DNA of 64,000 bases from Aquila chrysaetos chrysaetos (taxonomy: Eukaryota > Chordata > Aves > Accipitriformes > Accipitridae), in assembly GCF_900496995.4 (NCBI RefSeq), contig NC_044009.1, positions 12,928,001-12,992,000 on the forward strand. Direction: 5' to 3'. Positions 25,301 to 40,300 of this stretch are shown piece by piece. Positions within the stretch are counted from its first letter, which is position 1. Every line of letters begins with the position of its first letter. Made by a program: the position numbers and the translations under genes. The notes beneath the pieces were generated by a model that was not told the origin of the DNA, searched no databases, and was given only the letters and a program-made list of their open reading frames with translations.

Positions 25301-28300
25301 GCCCATCTCCCGAGCAGCTGGGGGACACTGGGAGCATCACCAGAAGCCTTGTGGTCCACGCTGTGCTCCTGAAGCAGCCTCCAGACTTGATTGCTTGAGG
25401 TTTTTGGCCCAGGCTGACTTCTGCTCTGAAGAATGCAGCTTACTAACCCTGCCTAGACAGAAAACAACCTTCTAGGACCTTCCCTACAAGTCAAACATTG
25501 CTCTCAACCATAGCCCCAAAGGCAAACATACCTGAGGTAGTGCGTGGTGCAGGGAACAAACAGAAAGCCTTTGGGTAGTGCAGTGGGCCCCCACCAGCTT
25601 GGCAAGCATTTTAGCTGGCCCTGGCTGTCGCTGGGGGTTCAGCCCCACACAGGCACCTTCTTGCATGGGGACCTGCTCTAGCAGCCAGGTCTGGATAGTG
25701 AAGGAAGCCTGTAGTGATGGACTGCCAGGAGAAGGTGCTCTTGGAAAACGTTCCTGTTGGCAGGGCTTTCACGGGACTGTCGTGAGCATCTCCTCCTACT
25801 GCTGTTCTGTGAACAGCCAGAACCTCGTTGCACATCACTTCTGCCCTTAGTAAAAGTGTCCGCTGAATTTAGCACTGAAGGACTAGATTAAAACCCCTTT
25901 TAATACTTCTTAATCTCAGATTGCTTTTTTTGCCCTTTTTTTTTTTTCTTTTGTTTAACTGAGAATTCCAGAAAGCTTTTAATTCCCAGCTGGACTTCAG
26001 GCTCAAACTTTATGTTGGGTTGGGATGCAGCCAGAGACTTCAAAAAGAGCTGCTCTCCTGAGATTCCTGGGATTTATGATCAATACCCTGTGAAGCAAAC
26101 ATGACAATCAAATCTAATCTTAAATTTAATAGCGGCACTTCCTAACATATAGTAACCTGCCCTGAATCTGGACCACGCTTCTTTGTTCAGCTTATTTAAC
26201 TCGTGATGTGTTATCTATTAGATTTGCCCTACAGATGTTTCCACAAGCTGCGGGACTCGGGATGTTCCCTGGAAAATCATTCCTGAAATAACTGAAGCGT
26301 GATGGGGTTTTCCATGTGAGAGTTCACAGTGAAATGCTAAAAAACCCAAGTTCCTGTGTTTTGGGATGTTTTCTGCAGGGAGCTGAAATGCAAGATTGAC
26401 CAGGAGAGCAACAAGAGAGAGTTCTTGACGAATCAGTCCCACCTCAACGAAACCCACTGCGTCCACTGCCTCCAGCCCTTCAAGTTCCTGCTGAACAGCA
26501 AGCGGCAGTGCCTGGACTGTCGCTTCTACACCTGCAAGAACTGCAGCCGCTACAACAAGAAGGAGCAAGGCTGGGTCTGTGATCCCTGCCGCCTCTCCAG
26601 GTACCACTCCTGCGATGGAGGGCGAGGGGCAAGGCGAGCCTCAGGGCTTGAGGCTCAAGAAGTCACCCAAACTCAGCATCCCTTTATGGTGGTTAGAAAC
26701 CAGTTATGCTGGTTAGAAAACAGGCTGTGTTTTGGTTAAGGGACGGTTTCCGGGTGAGGGTCTGGACACCATGAGCGTGGCTGGACTGGCTCACCTCTAT
26801 GTGCATCCTCTCTTTGGGCAGGATCGTGAAGATCGGTTCCCTGGAGTGGTACTACGAACACGTGCGATCCCGTTTCAAGAGGTTTGGAAGTGCCAAAGTG
26901 CTGCAGTCCCTCTACGGCAGGCTGCAGCCAGGACAGGGGGTGAACTCCGCATTTCTAGGTGAGGAGGAGCACCGGGGTTTCTCCTGCCCTGCTGCACACT
27001 GGGCGTCTGTGCAGCACAGCGTTGGGATGCACCAAGGGGGGAACATCAGCATTGATGCAACTCTGAGTGCCGTGTGGTTTCGAGACCGTTCAAAACATCT
27101 TGGGGAGGAAGCAGAGGTTCAGAGTTGTGAGTTCATACTGAGAGCACCAGAGCAGATGTTCTTGGCGGATTATTTTTCTTTCCCTCTGTTAAGGTTTAAG
27201 TTTTTACCACAGACTTGAGAAGATCTCGTGCTTAGTTTTAGAAGTCTCATGTCCTGCAGCTTCTAAGTATGCAAGAGTTGCAGCTCTTGTTTATCTTTCT
27301 TTTAGCTCTTTTCATCACAGGGAAGAGCTTATGAAATTAAGTTTAACCTGCAGGTCCAAAACATCCAGCTGGCCGGATAAAGCCAGCACTCATTTTTACC
27401 CCATGATCTAATGATTTTTACAGCCAATCTGATGATGCTCTGGCACTGACAAAACTGTATCAAAATTAGTGAGTTACCTGTCACCATAGCTATTTTCTTC
27501 AGAGCTTATGGATCTTCAGTATTTCTGATATTGGTCTGATAGTACATAAACATATGCTGAAAGCTGTTTTTAATACAGTATTATTTACTGAGTAGCTGCT
27601 AGTTGCCATTCATACAGCTCCCGCACTGATTTAGCTATTGCCTTTGAAAACCAATGTGGATTTTATTCCCATCTTGAAGAGCCACAGAAAAGTTTGCACA
27701 AATACCATAGGCATGAGCTGATTCAAGTAGTCCAATCATTCTTTTATCCAGACCACTCATGGCATATCAGAAAGAGCGTGCAGAGTAGTGGCATTGAATA
27801 TAAAATTAGTGGACTGAGAGACAACTTACGCAGCATTCAGTCTGAAAATGCATCAAACCGAACAGAAGGGACAATCTGAGAGAAAACCAAAGCAAGCGTG
27901 AGGACGTCTTTTTCAAAAAGAAATTATTTTGTTGTCATTACTTTCTTAACACCAGTGAATTGGCTTGACCCCTGAGCAAGCAAGTATCTCCTTCTGGGAC
28001 ATATCTCTGGTTGCAGGAGGTACAGCAGAATGACGTGAGACCATTGCATTTTGCATGGCCTTCTGCTGTTGGCTATGTTGCATCAGGACTGTGGAAGTGG
28101 TGGCAATAAGCTCTTTGACTTTTAAAAGTCAAGTCCTGTCTCCAAGTGCCTGTTTTGTTCTCTCTATAGAGCCTTTTTTATGATTGTGTCTTGTGATGGC
28201 TGGAGAATGAGAACTCCAGTAAACCATAGCTCTGAGGGTTGTTCTCTGTGAGGTACCTGGAGAAAATGTGCTTATTTATTTTTCCCACCATTTTTCTTTT

Positions 28301-31300
28301 CATTTAGGTCTTCATGACAGAGTTTACAGCCTGCCAGACATTAACAGTAAGTAAAAAAGAGAATTGCAGCATGTGGCTTGCAGTTCAAGAGAGGTTTCCA
28401 ATGTCTTTTTCTCTTCACACCCTCTGGCTACGGGCACTCCAGCGTGGTTTGGTGTGGCTGGACCAGGGAGGAACTCTCTCCACCGCGGTGGAGGTGGACT
28501 GTAATGCTCATCTCTTCCCCTGCGGTACACCTGGGGTCTCCAAGGGCAGACTCAGATACAACAGGGCTTTTAATTACATGCCAAACTTGAAGCTTGCAAG
28601 TATTCATCATCTCAATGCACCTACGTCATACATTAAAGCTGGCCTTATTCTTAAGGAACCCACTGAATTTGGGACTTCAGGTTGCGTTCCTTAGGAGCCC
28701 TTGCAGGAAAGATTCACTGCACCTTGCCACTTGATATAGGAAAGAGCATTTCGCCTACCTTGACTTTGGACTTGGTCTGGCTTTTGTGCTGTTCCCAATG
28801 TACTGCTGGGCTTGGCAGTGATCTGGGTACAGAGGCGGGGACCCAGAAAGGAACAGGTCACTGATAGATAGTGGATCTGGCTCCTGGGAACCAGGAACAG
28901 CGGAAGCAGAGCCGTGTTGGGCTGAGCTGGAGTGCCTTCAAACACTGGAGTCACCCGGGTGGGCCTCGGGGTGCTCTCTGAGGTGCAGGTGCACTTCATC
29001 TTCCTGCGGTGGTCACTTCCACCTCTGTGATGGTGCACAGCTGGAAAGGGAAGCAATGAGAGGCCAGCCAAGCTTTTGCAAGATCAAGTGCTAAGAGTGG
29101 GTATCTGCAGTGCTGCCTGCGAACTGCACCTTGAAGATCTTCTACCCCAGAGACCTTAAACTGGGGTCACTGCATGCCAGCTGCAGCACTGGGGCTACCT
29201 TAAGATGTTCCTGTCCCTTTCCCATCCTTTGTCTCCTTCCCTTTACTTGTGCAACCTACTGGCCATGGTGTAATATGCAAAAAAAATTAAAGAAGAAAAA
29301 AAGTTGTGGGAGGTATTTCTGATCTGGACCTTTTCACCCTATATAAGAGGCATGGCCTCACCTACAGGTGCATTGGTGTGACCACCACGGTGGGGACTTA
29401 CCTCCCTGAGGAACAGGGTGCAGGAGCTGCCCGTACACAGTGTGCCGTTGTCTCGCCTCCAGGTGAATGCCAGCTCCTCACGAGTGGTGACATTGGGGAT
29501 GAAAGTGATGACGAAGACGGTGTCCTTCGTGGAGCTGAAGCAGAATGCTATAGCAGAGTAAGCGTTTCATCCAGAGGCCCCTTCTGCCTCACTCTGTGCC
29601 CTCAGCTGCTGCTGGCCTGCCTTGGGGGGTGGTGGTGGTGGTGGGTTTCTATGCCACGTTCAAAACTGGGCCTTTCTCTCTGTTTTCCTTCTCTGAGATA
29701 AACCCCTCTCCCAGTTTGTGTAGAAACAACCAAGTCAGTAAAATCACAAGTACTTGTCCTCTGGAAAAAAGACCCACTCTTGACACTAAGGATGTTCCCA
29801 ATTAATATAAAATTCCCAGCTCCCACCCATATAATAAGAACCCACCTGTTTTTTTACTAGAAGAAGAGATACCTGGTAGAGGGGCAAAGCACAGCTAGGT
29901 TCATGAGTATATCCATTTATCTCCTGGGTTTTCCTGGGACTATGTGTACAGATTAAGACAACTGATGGGAAGTGTATTTGTCCCTGCAGCATGTGTGAAA
30001 TCTGCCAGTGTGTTTGAAGTGCTGGTACAGTTACATACATGCTGTTATATACATACCATCTCAGCCTGCGGCTACGGGTATGTGCTGCATTTCACACACT
30101 TAATCCTTCATTTTGATCTGCTTCTGAAGTCTTAGAGGCTTGTCCAAGCTGCTCCTGCCCCAAGGCAGCTGATGACCTCCCAAATATCCAGGGAGATCTG
30201 CCCACAGCATCTTTTTTCTGAAGACAGGGAGATGCATCAGAACTCAAAAGCACCTCCTGGATCTCTCCGAGCTGTAACCTGTTCAGTTTTCCCATAGAGC
30301 CTTTATAAACCAGGAGAGAGCTTCTCACTGTCTGCTCATGGCCACAGTCCTGAGCCAGAGACTGTGGAAATCAGGAACCCACTTTTCCTTGACTCCAGCA
30401 TAAGCACATGCTGCCCTATACACCTGGCTCCCTGCAAGCAGGACAGCATCAGACCCAAATTTTCTCTACAAAAAGCAGGAGCCTTGCTTTGGGCTGTGCA
30501 AACTCAGGCAAACTAAGGAGACAAGGGCCCTCCCTCCCCACTTCTCCAAGGTCAACTGTGTTTTATGCTGAGTTTTCCTTTCTTGCACTTCATACTCTAA
30601 GATGTGCAAGACAAAGCGCCTGCTGTCTGTCCATCCCTTTGATTTTGAACTGGACTCGGAGTACTGTGCTCAGTCTCGCCGTCAGTCTGTGCAGCTCTCT
30701 CCAGCAGCCAGCAGCCCGGATGCTTTCCAGGTACTGTGAGAGTGCTGGGGGGTTCCTTTCCTCTCTTAATCCTCCTCCTTGCTACCTCTGCTACGTCCTC
30801 CTTCAGCTATCAACACGTCCTTCAGCTGGTATTGGGAGGCAATGATGCCAATCCTTGCTCCCCATAGCCCCACTTGCTATCTCTTCTTCCATTTGAAGTC
30901 CTTTGCCTCAGGCTGAGTCAGGAGTAGGACATCTGACTGAAGCGAGGATGACTGGTAAGATGAGATAGCAAGAGGTTCTCTGGCCTTCTCCCTGCAGATT
31001 TCTTTGCTCTCTGCAGACAGCAATTTTCTTGTGCTGTCCCAAGGCTATGGGTCACCCTAGTTCCAGTAACCTTGTGGAGGTTCAGTACTCAAGGGACGAA
31101 ATGAAACCAGAATCTTGTCCCATCATCCCACCATCCCATCCGGTTTGGGGCTGGTTTTGCCATGTGGTGGCACTGGGGATGTAGTCAGCCAGCAGCTTCA
31201 TGGGGCACACAACCTTTGCAGAATTGAAAAGATGAATCCCACAGAGCCAGAGTGATGGCAGCAATGGCACCTGCGGGGTGGGGGGCCCCATCAGTCAGAG

Positions 31301-34300
31301 GGGAGAACATGGGGACAACAAAAACTGCATGAACACTGGTTATTTCTATACAGGACACTACATGTGTCTTAGTGTTGGGAGCTCCTGACCAGGAGCAGGA
31401 CCCATGCACAGTTCTAGCACGAGCAACTGCAGTGAACTGTGCCCCGTGATCCCACCAAGGGCTAGGAGTCAGCCATCCCCACCTTCCAGCTCTGGGGAGG
31501 AATACAGATGGGGCTGCCCTGGATGTGGCAAAAGGCCTTCCAGCCTGAGATGCTTCAGACCAGGATTTTGGGGCTGCTCCTGTCTGCCTTTCCTGTTGAA
31601 ATTTCACTTTTAAAACATTGAATAGCTCCTTCTTCCTTCTAATGATACTGTGATACTTTAAATTCTACTCCTGGGTAGAAGTAGGATGTGCTGAGTTGTG
31701 TAACAAAGGGTTTAAGAAAAACAATCCACACAATTCCACGCAAATGGTAAGAATTTACCTCAAACAAGTAGAATCATTCTTTCTTTATCTAAGCCCATCT
31801 TTATGCAGCAGAATTCAACCTGAGTGTAGAGAAGGCTGGCCTCTGACCAGATCATCTGAATCGGATTTATTGGTTGCAGATTATTTGAGGGGCAGAAGGT
31901 GGCTATTGTTTGAATAAGCGAAAGGGCATGGTGTTTCAAAAGACCAGAGCTTTTTGCAGCCTAGCTGAAGGGACTCAGTGCCTAGTTCTTGTAAAAATTA
32001 ACAGTGCCCCCTGGCAGTGATGAGAAGTATTGCTCAACGTTCATCAGCAAGGCAAAGAAGTCTTTAAACTGGATTATTAGGAATTGGCATTATAAAAGGT
32101 CAATCCATGCATGTATTGGAGGATAAAGCAAGGACCTGTTGGCGAAGGTCAGGAGAGGCAAGGGGTCCTCACGGGCAGCAGCTCAGCAGCAATCCTCATC
32201 TCTCAGTCCTTCCCAGATTTCCCCAACTCAGCTGAAGAGGCCTCCCAGAAGGAGTCCAGGATCGCAGATGCAGATCTGGTCTTCCACCACGTCTTGCAGG
32301 AACAGGGACCCGGCGCAAGCCCTCCAGAGCAGCACTTCAGCACAGAGGTTCGGCTCACCGTCAATTCACGGACAAGGAGCCTGGAAAGAAATGCAAAACC
32401 TGGTAGGTGTCTCTGGCCAGGCTCCTCTTGTATCCTTTTGAGGAAAAGTGGCTGTAAGAGTTGGACCAGAATGAAAATGTCTTTTAATTTTTTTGAACAG
32501 CCTCAAAACCACTAAAAGGATTGAGGGTCAAGACAAAGTATCCATCTGCAAAAGTGACTTTTTCTCCTGAAAGAATCGGCTGAAGTTATTTAGTTGTAAT
32601 GGGCTGGTCTTGTTCCCAACAAACTCATTTCTCAAAGCCAGAGGGTTGTTCTTAAGGTGTCCATCCCTTTCATATCTATTGGTCTTGTCCAGTGTAGAAA
32701 CTAGATGCAATCAAATGGACACTATTAGAAACAATGAGATGTGTTTCCTCGGTAGGCAGCGGTAGATGAGTTCAACTCCTTGCCAAAGGATGTTGTGGGT
32801 GCAGAAAGTTTAGAGTTTTAAGGGGACTTGAACTGGAATAAGACTGGATAAGAACTGGAGGCACGCACTGGGGGTTATTAAGTAGCATCCTTGTAGCTGG
32901 GCAGGGTGCACTAGCAGGCTGCAGGATCTGTGATTTTGTGAGTCTGTAAATACCCTAGCAAATGATGGTGCAGAATTTGCCTTTTACTACTAGTGTTTTT
33001 CCTGCTGTGATAGTAGAGCCAAGAGGGTTGGATACTGGCTTGTGCATGTGCAGCTGTAGAATATATCCTTCTGGGTCTCCAACTGTTTGGTTGTATTTTC
33101 AGGGCACTAGGAAATACTGTGTAAACCTTACTGTGCACTGTTTAAATTCCCACTTTGAACCCCACTGGAGCGACACAGCAGCAGGGCCCTCTGGCTTGTT
33201 AATTCCATTTTCTCTCATTGTTTTTGTCTCATTTGAAATTCTCCTTTAAAAAGGAGACTTTCTGCTCTTTTAAATGTTTCATCCTAGACTGGTACCTCTC
33301 TATCCTGAGCTAAACATCTTCCAGCACCTGGACAATGCATGAAGGGCAGTGTCCAAACCTGGGCTCCAACAAAATTGGGAAGGCAATAGCAGTTTTTCGT
33401 GAGGGGCCTGGCTGTCTGGGACATGAGAGAGCAAGGGTGATGCTCCTTGTGCCCACTGCTATCTTAGCAGTGCTCCGTGGGACCCTGCTGCGCTAGGTGC
33501 TGTGTGGCCACAGAGGGTGGACTTGCAGCATGGTCCAGTGTAGCCATCCTTAACCTTGGTCTCTCTTGCAGAAGCATCTCCTGCCAAAGGATAGAAAGTG
33601 TGATCTGGAGAAGTGCCTCATTGTTTTCTTGTCTTAAGGATGGGGCTGATATCCAGGAAGGAACTCAAGGGTGTGAATCTCTTGTACCTTTGTGCTGAAG
33701 CCTTCTCTCTCCAAAGGCAGCCACTGGAACGAGCAGCCCCGGTCCCGGTACTCTGCAGATATGGACACCTCTGATGAGGATGTGAAGGGAGCTCAGTTCC
33801 CTGCCTACCTGCCCCATCACACAAAACGCCGGAACAAAGCCTCCTCCCAGGAGAACGTCAACCACTCTGGGAATCAGGTACCAAACAGCTGTTGAACTTC
33901 TTGTGAGACCAAGTCTGTGGCCAAGCCTCTCTTGCCATAAATGGCACTTGTTAGCCGTGCACTGCAGGATGGTTCAGAGGAGAAGACAAGCAGTGATGGC
34001 AAACTGGGGTAGAAAACTGGCGATCATGGTAGTCTCCAGCCAGGATGGATGTGGAGCACGAGCAGAAAAGCTGGTGTGCCCTAGGTATCCACACAACTGC
34101 TGGCCCTTCTGTGCAGGGGTAGTTTGGTGCCCATGCTTCCCATGTGTGGGTCCAAGAGGGAGCAGAGTGGGTCCCAGATCTCCGTAGGCTCGAGATCCCT
34201 CCTCGTCTTCAGCTCAGGAACTGAGAAGCTGGGGGTATAGCCACTTTGCATTTCCAGAGCAATACGTCAGGCCTGTGGAATGACCTAGGAGTTGGCTCAG

Positions 34301-37300
34301 CTAGGTGTCACGTCACGGTTGTGTGGCACCAGCGAGATGAATGCCCAGGCCATGTCCTGCCCTCTGTGTTTTGAGGGACCTGTCAAGGTGGTCATGAAAA
34401 GGGAGCAGGACTGAGACCTGGGAAGGTGCATTTAAGGCTCCTTCATTCATTAAGATGAGGGAGGATAGACATATCTCTGCCCTTTTAGGATGATGCAGAA
34501 GTACACTGGAGCTCTGTGCTTCCTCTCCCAGGTCCTCCTTCCAGCCCTTCCACTTTTGCAGTCATGGCAAAGAGAAAATCAGGCTTCGCCCTGCCCATGC
34601 TGCTGTCACAGTAACAAGCCTGCTTTCGTTGCTGTTAATTTTCCAGCTTGTCCTTATTAATCTGCGAGTTACCTATGGTTTTCTGTCCCCAAAAAGGCTT
34701 TCTTCAATTGAATGTGCCAGTGCTTTATGATCAGATGGAGGTTTGGAGAGAGATGTTTAATAATCATCAAGATCCTTTTCTTCCTTTGCAGCGTGTAGCG
34801 TTCCTGCCCCTGTAGGACTGGGTCAGGACAACCTGTCATGTATCTCTCCTGAATTATAATAGGGGGAAACAGTCTAGAGAAGGGTATCAAAAAGGCTGCA
34901 GGCTTGTGTTTTAATTGTCAAGCAAGGACCTGCAGTTCCCTATGCCACCTTTGCAAATGGTGGGCGGTGAGAACGATAAAGCATCTCTCGGACCTCTTGA
35001 GCAGCAAAACGCAGGGTAGTGTTTGGCTACAGATACACGGGGAGAGCCAGCTGCCAGTCTCTGCTCACAGCTGGTAATTTTGCATGTCCTGGAACCCTCT
35101 TTGGGTAATCGGTGGGGGAATCTGTAACCACAACCATCCCTCGGCACCACACTTCATGTGCCTGTGTAGGGAAACCTTTCCTTTGCCTTTTACTTCTCCC
35201 GGCACAGGTTTTAATTAGTAAATGCCATTCCTTTTTCAGTCAACAGTAAATGGAAGAACCCTGGACTGAGCGTCCTTAATGAGGCCATGGTACGTTAGGC
35301 ATGAAATGTGCACCGTGCTTTGCAGTGGGGAAACAGGACCAAATTCCTACCAATGCTTCAGATTACTTCCTCCATCAGCTGGGCAAGCTCTCACTTCAGG
35401 GTGGTCTAGTGTGCTTTGTGGTTTGCTGTGTCACACCAGTACGAAGGCTGCTGTGGAGCCTTGTCACTCTAGTTGTTATGAGACACCTTCTCGCTCCCAA
35501 TTTAAGCCCATTTGCTCTTATGCCAACATTGTTCATTAGCTTAAATAGCTCTTCATCCTTCCTGCCCTTTGTGCTGCTGATGGGTTTACAGCTAGCAACC
35601 ACCCTCCTGCAGAGCCTTCTCCTCGACCAGCAGGAAGAGACCCGGCTCTGTGCTGGACCATTAACTTCAGGATGATGCACACGTGCATCACTGTTGCCGT
35701 TGGCCAAGGAGAGGGCAGGTACAAGCCCAAAGAAGAGAGAAGGTGAGAACATCCAGGTTTCGGTGGTAGCCAGGTCTGTATGGCAGAGCTGGAAGAGGTT
35801 CAGAAGAGGCTGGTGTCCATCCTCTCATTCTTAAGTTGGAGGAGATGGAGGGGCTGAGGCTGGCAGGAAGGCAGAGACAGGCCATGAGGGATTTGGGACA
35901 GCAAGCAGCGGACTGCATTGTCCTGAGCAGCAAAGCCGGGGCTCTTGAGCTGCTTACAGGCACTTCCAGGGTATGTTATGTAGCTATCATCAGGACTTCT
36001 GGGGTATCCCAGCCCCTCATGGGACATCCCAGGGGACAGTGAAGATGGCTGAGTACGAGTGGTCATCCTGGTACTGCACTTCTCAGAGGCTGTGCCCTTT
36101 GGCGTTTCAAGATGTTGGCCTGGGGGTGTACGGTCCAGAAGCATGTTTGCTAATCCCCGTTAACCCTCTATTGAATCCCATAGCCTGCCTTCAAAAGCAA
36201 TGTTTTCCTGGTAGGCACCTTATTAGCATCTGAAGGTTTCAAGAGGTGGAGGGCTCAGCTCTTAGCCCTGCATCACTTTGACCCCACAGATGAAAACCCT
36301 CTTTCCTAAAACTGCCTTAGGTGCAAGTTAGTCAAAAAATGTTTGATCTGAAAATCTCTTTTGCTTTAATTCTGGAGAGGATGCACTGTTCAGTCCCAAA
36401 CACAAGAAACTTAACTTTTCCAGTAACAAAAGCAGAGGCTGTTCCCTACTCCTGCGACTCCAGGAGCTGAAAGTGCTAGAACAAAATTTAAAAAAAACCC
36501 AACTATTAAAAAAAGCTCTTAAACCTGAAGAGACATGAAAGAAGCCCTGAATTGGTAACTGTGCAGGTCTTTGCCTTCAGGTCTTTAGAAGCCAAGTAGG
36601 AACAAGACCAAGCCACAAGGAATAGTGCCAATTTACCCAGTTTCTCCCCAAAAGCCATTCTGCTGTACCTCAAGGGAGCTCAGTTGTTCTGGATTCCCCA
36701 AACTTTGATGCTGTCTGGCTCTTCTTCTTTACATAAAGCTTCTGTTAGAGGTCTTGGGTATTTGAGAGACTGGAGGCAGCACCTCTGCTAGAGTAACCTG
36801 TCTTCCCTCCCCAGCAGCAAGTGATAGTTTGCCCTAACTGATGCCCTCCTTATGGGTTGTGTTTCAAGTTTCTTCACTTTAAATGTTTCAATACAGGGCA
36901 CGGTTTGCCAGCCTTTGTCACGCAGAAAGCAGTGCAGGGCGGTCCAGCCCCTGATGGGGATGCACCCTAATGGGGTGACCACCATGCATTAAAACCAGCC
37001 TCGCTTGGGAAGGACAATGAAAGCAAGCTCTTCAGCTCCTATCCTTGTAGCCCATCAACAGCAGACTGTGCATTATGCTCTGACCTCTCCCAACCTCTGC
37101 ATTACGGAGACAGGGTAGTGCCGGTGCTTGGTTCATCACCATCTCTTCCTCTGAAGCTGATGGCCCATCACAGACTTCTCATTGTCACCAGGAGCCATGC
37201 AAGAGTCAGGCCTTAGACAGGACTGAGAAACCACTTAGAGATGGATTGGATTGCTTCCTGCCTGTGGGTTTAATGCTGCTTAAAGATGCATTCAGTTCGG

Positions 37301-40300
37301 GATGGTAATTACAGCACTCTACTCTCCAGAGTGTCAGGTTTTTGTATTCATCTTCCCTTAAGCAGACGCAATCTCTCCAAGCTGTTGAGAGTATCTAATT
37401 AATCGAACACTAGCAAGCACAAAAACTAAGTGAGAGGATGGAAATGTCATAAAAAGAAAGCCAAGCCCTCGCATCTCTTTGTTACTGCATTTACTTACTC
37501 CATTTGCTGCTCGTTCCCCTTTGAATGGGAGGCAGCCACTCAGAACAGCAGTGATGTGGGAGGTAGTGTTATAAAATGGGCAATATTTCTCATCATTTGT
37601 GTTTTATTTGTTTGGATCAAAGGAGAAAGACTTTTTTTTTTAAAAAAAAGAAAGCAAAACTTCAATTTCTAAAAGGGACAAATAAAAGCTTCCTTTAATG
37701 TTTTCAGTGATTTAACCACAAAAGTTTGTCTTGGCTCTTGAGCATAGAAAGTAACTTCTCTTTGATTTTCAGGATTTTGTCTGTCTTTCTCTTCTCTACT
37801 CTTCTCTCCATGCCCCTCTTTTTAGTTGAAAGAGTGAGGGAGGAAAGAGGGGCAAGCATCTTGGTAAATCAATGCATGGAGAAGTCAGAAAATTTCAAAG
37901 TGTTTTGGGGAAAACTTTCAAGTTTAGTTGTATATCTATTTAGTTTTTCATGGGAAATTCTTACTTTCTCCCCTCTTCCTTTCCAGTGCTGTACTGGCAG
38001 TGGGGTGATGGGGTAGTAGCTGCTTGAAAAACACGTTAGTAGGAACTGAAAATTGATGTTGACTTGAATTTGGGGCAGCATGCAAGATAGTTGGCTTCGT
38101 TACAGCCTGATGCTTTTGTCTGGACAAGGAACACAACGGGGCCGGTGATGTAGTTTTATGTTCACTGCACCAAAGCTACCGATGCTTTGGGAGGAATTGC
38201 GATGTGCTGGGTACTTACTCAGCATCACTTTGAGTTTTCCAGATTCGAAGAGAGGCTGTGCACCTCCTGCGGCTCATTGACGTATCCAGGGCCATTTTTT
38301 AAAGACATTATTTTTTAATGTCTTTTAACTCAGCTCATGGTGGCGGTGTCTTGCTGCTTGCTTTCTTCTGCTGGTTGCACTGTTTTCTCACTGTCCTGGC
38401 AGCGGTGGCTGGTCTGTTCTCTACTCCTTTTCTCTCTTTCTCCTTTCCTCTAGATTCATGAGCTCAACAAACGCATGTCCACAATCGAACGCATGCTGAA
38501 CCGCTTGGAGGAAAAAATCCTGGTGCGCTCTGATGAGGTAACTGGGAAAAGCTGGGGCATTCTCAACAGGGAGAGAGCGTGGGCTGCGGTGGTTCCTTCC
38601 CCTTGTCATTGGAGGGCCTTCTCTGAAACCGCCAGCATTGCAAAGAGAAAGCTGGATAGACAAAATGACTCAGGTTGTTTGATTTTAATCCTGTGTTTTG
38701 GCCTTGGAGGCTCTTCTCTAGTTGCAGGTGATGGAGTGTCTGAGAAAACATTGCATGGCAGGACAGAAACAGAAGCGACTTTAACCCATGGCATTTAGGC
38801 CCTCATGCAAGGTAGTGCCTCCCCTGCCCCTTCTGCACAAGAAAAATTGGGTTTCAGGTTGATACTCTATGAAATGCTAATTTCAGGAGTATTGTTAAGT
38901 GGGTGTCAGTACATCCACAGAGCTGTGACAGCTCATTTGAAATCATGGGAGACTCAATTAGTGCATATGAGGAAGTCACCTGGTTATTGTGAATAGGAGA
39001 GCTGAGTCAAAAAGGATTTCTGTATCACTTCTGAGCTGCCCTTGTCCTACCATGCCATCAAGCTTGGAAGAAAACAGCTAAATTAAGTTAAAGCTGGGCA
39101 GTGATGTAAAATCTGTGAATACTTAGGTTGCTTAACATTGATTTTGGGTTTCTAATTTTAGACTATGTACTCTTATTTTCCTTCATGTGAATCTATCACC
39201 ATGAGCTGCTCTGGCAGCTGATGGCTTGGTAGAATGGACAGTGATAATTACAGAGAAGTCCCCTAGGCATAGGTGAAATAATGCAATTTCTTCTTTTTTT
39301 CTAAAATTCATAATGGGGATGGCCATGTTTTTAATCATTCAGTGTTTCTGTCAGTAAATCTGACCGAGGGAGCAGGAGGTGTGCATGTTTGCAGGTTCCC
39401 ATGCTTTATTCCCATGTCTAGGGCAGATCGGAGTAGAGGCAACGGGTCTAAACTGCTGTGGGACAGGTTGAGGTTAACTATTAAGCAAAGCTTTCTAACA
39501 GAAAGGATAGCAGGGCCCGGGAATAGGTTGCCTGGGAGAAAGATTGCCTGCTGTGGATGCCGTTGTTCAAGGTCATTAAGAACAGCTTAGACAAAAACCC
39601 ACCAGGTATGACACAGATAATTGTATTCCCATCTTAACACAAGGGACAGAGTTCAGTAACTCCTGGAAATCCCTTCCAGTGCCTGGGAGTTTAATAGGAT
39701 TCTTCTCCAGGTACCATGAATCGCACCTAATAACAGGGCTGGGTGGAAATATGCTATCTATCCTACAGGAAAATTTGCTGCATGTTCTCTCATTGCAAAA
39801 AAGATTACCTAGAGGCTCCGAAAGCTACCTCAGGGAGTGGTAGTTCACATGGCTGCTTCTCTCACCCTGGTGGACCATGTCTTTGGGTCGCTGTGATCTC
39901 TGCCCTCAGAGCCACCAGCCGTGCCGTGGTTCCTAATGAAAATGCAGTGATTTTTGGCCCAAAATCCCCCATGCACACCTTTTTAAGGAGGAAAAAAGGC
40001 AATTTTCCAAAGGGAAAAACAAGCAAGTTCTGAGGCGGGGGGAGGGGGGGGGGGGGGGGGCAGGCACGGAATGGGAAGGGAGGTTCTTTAGATCAAGGGT
40101 TTGTATTCCTCAGCGTGGAGCTGGAGCGCATCTTGCTGGGCTCTGCTGCTCTCCTGGGCGGTCTGACCGTCCCTTGTGAAAATGGGTGTGGAGAGGGGGC
40201 TCGAAGTCCCCTTTGCAAAAATCCATCTGTGGTTGCACTCCTTGAGCTCCTCCACCGGCCCGTCTTGGTGAGTATGTCTGGACCTGGGCATGCTTCATTG

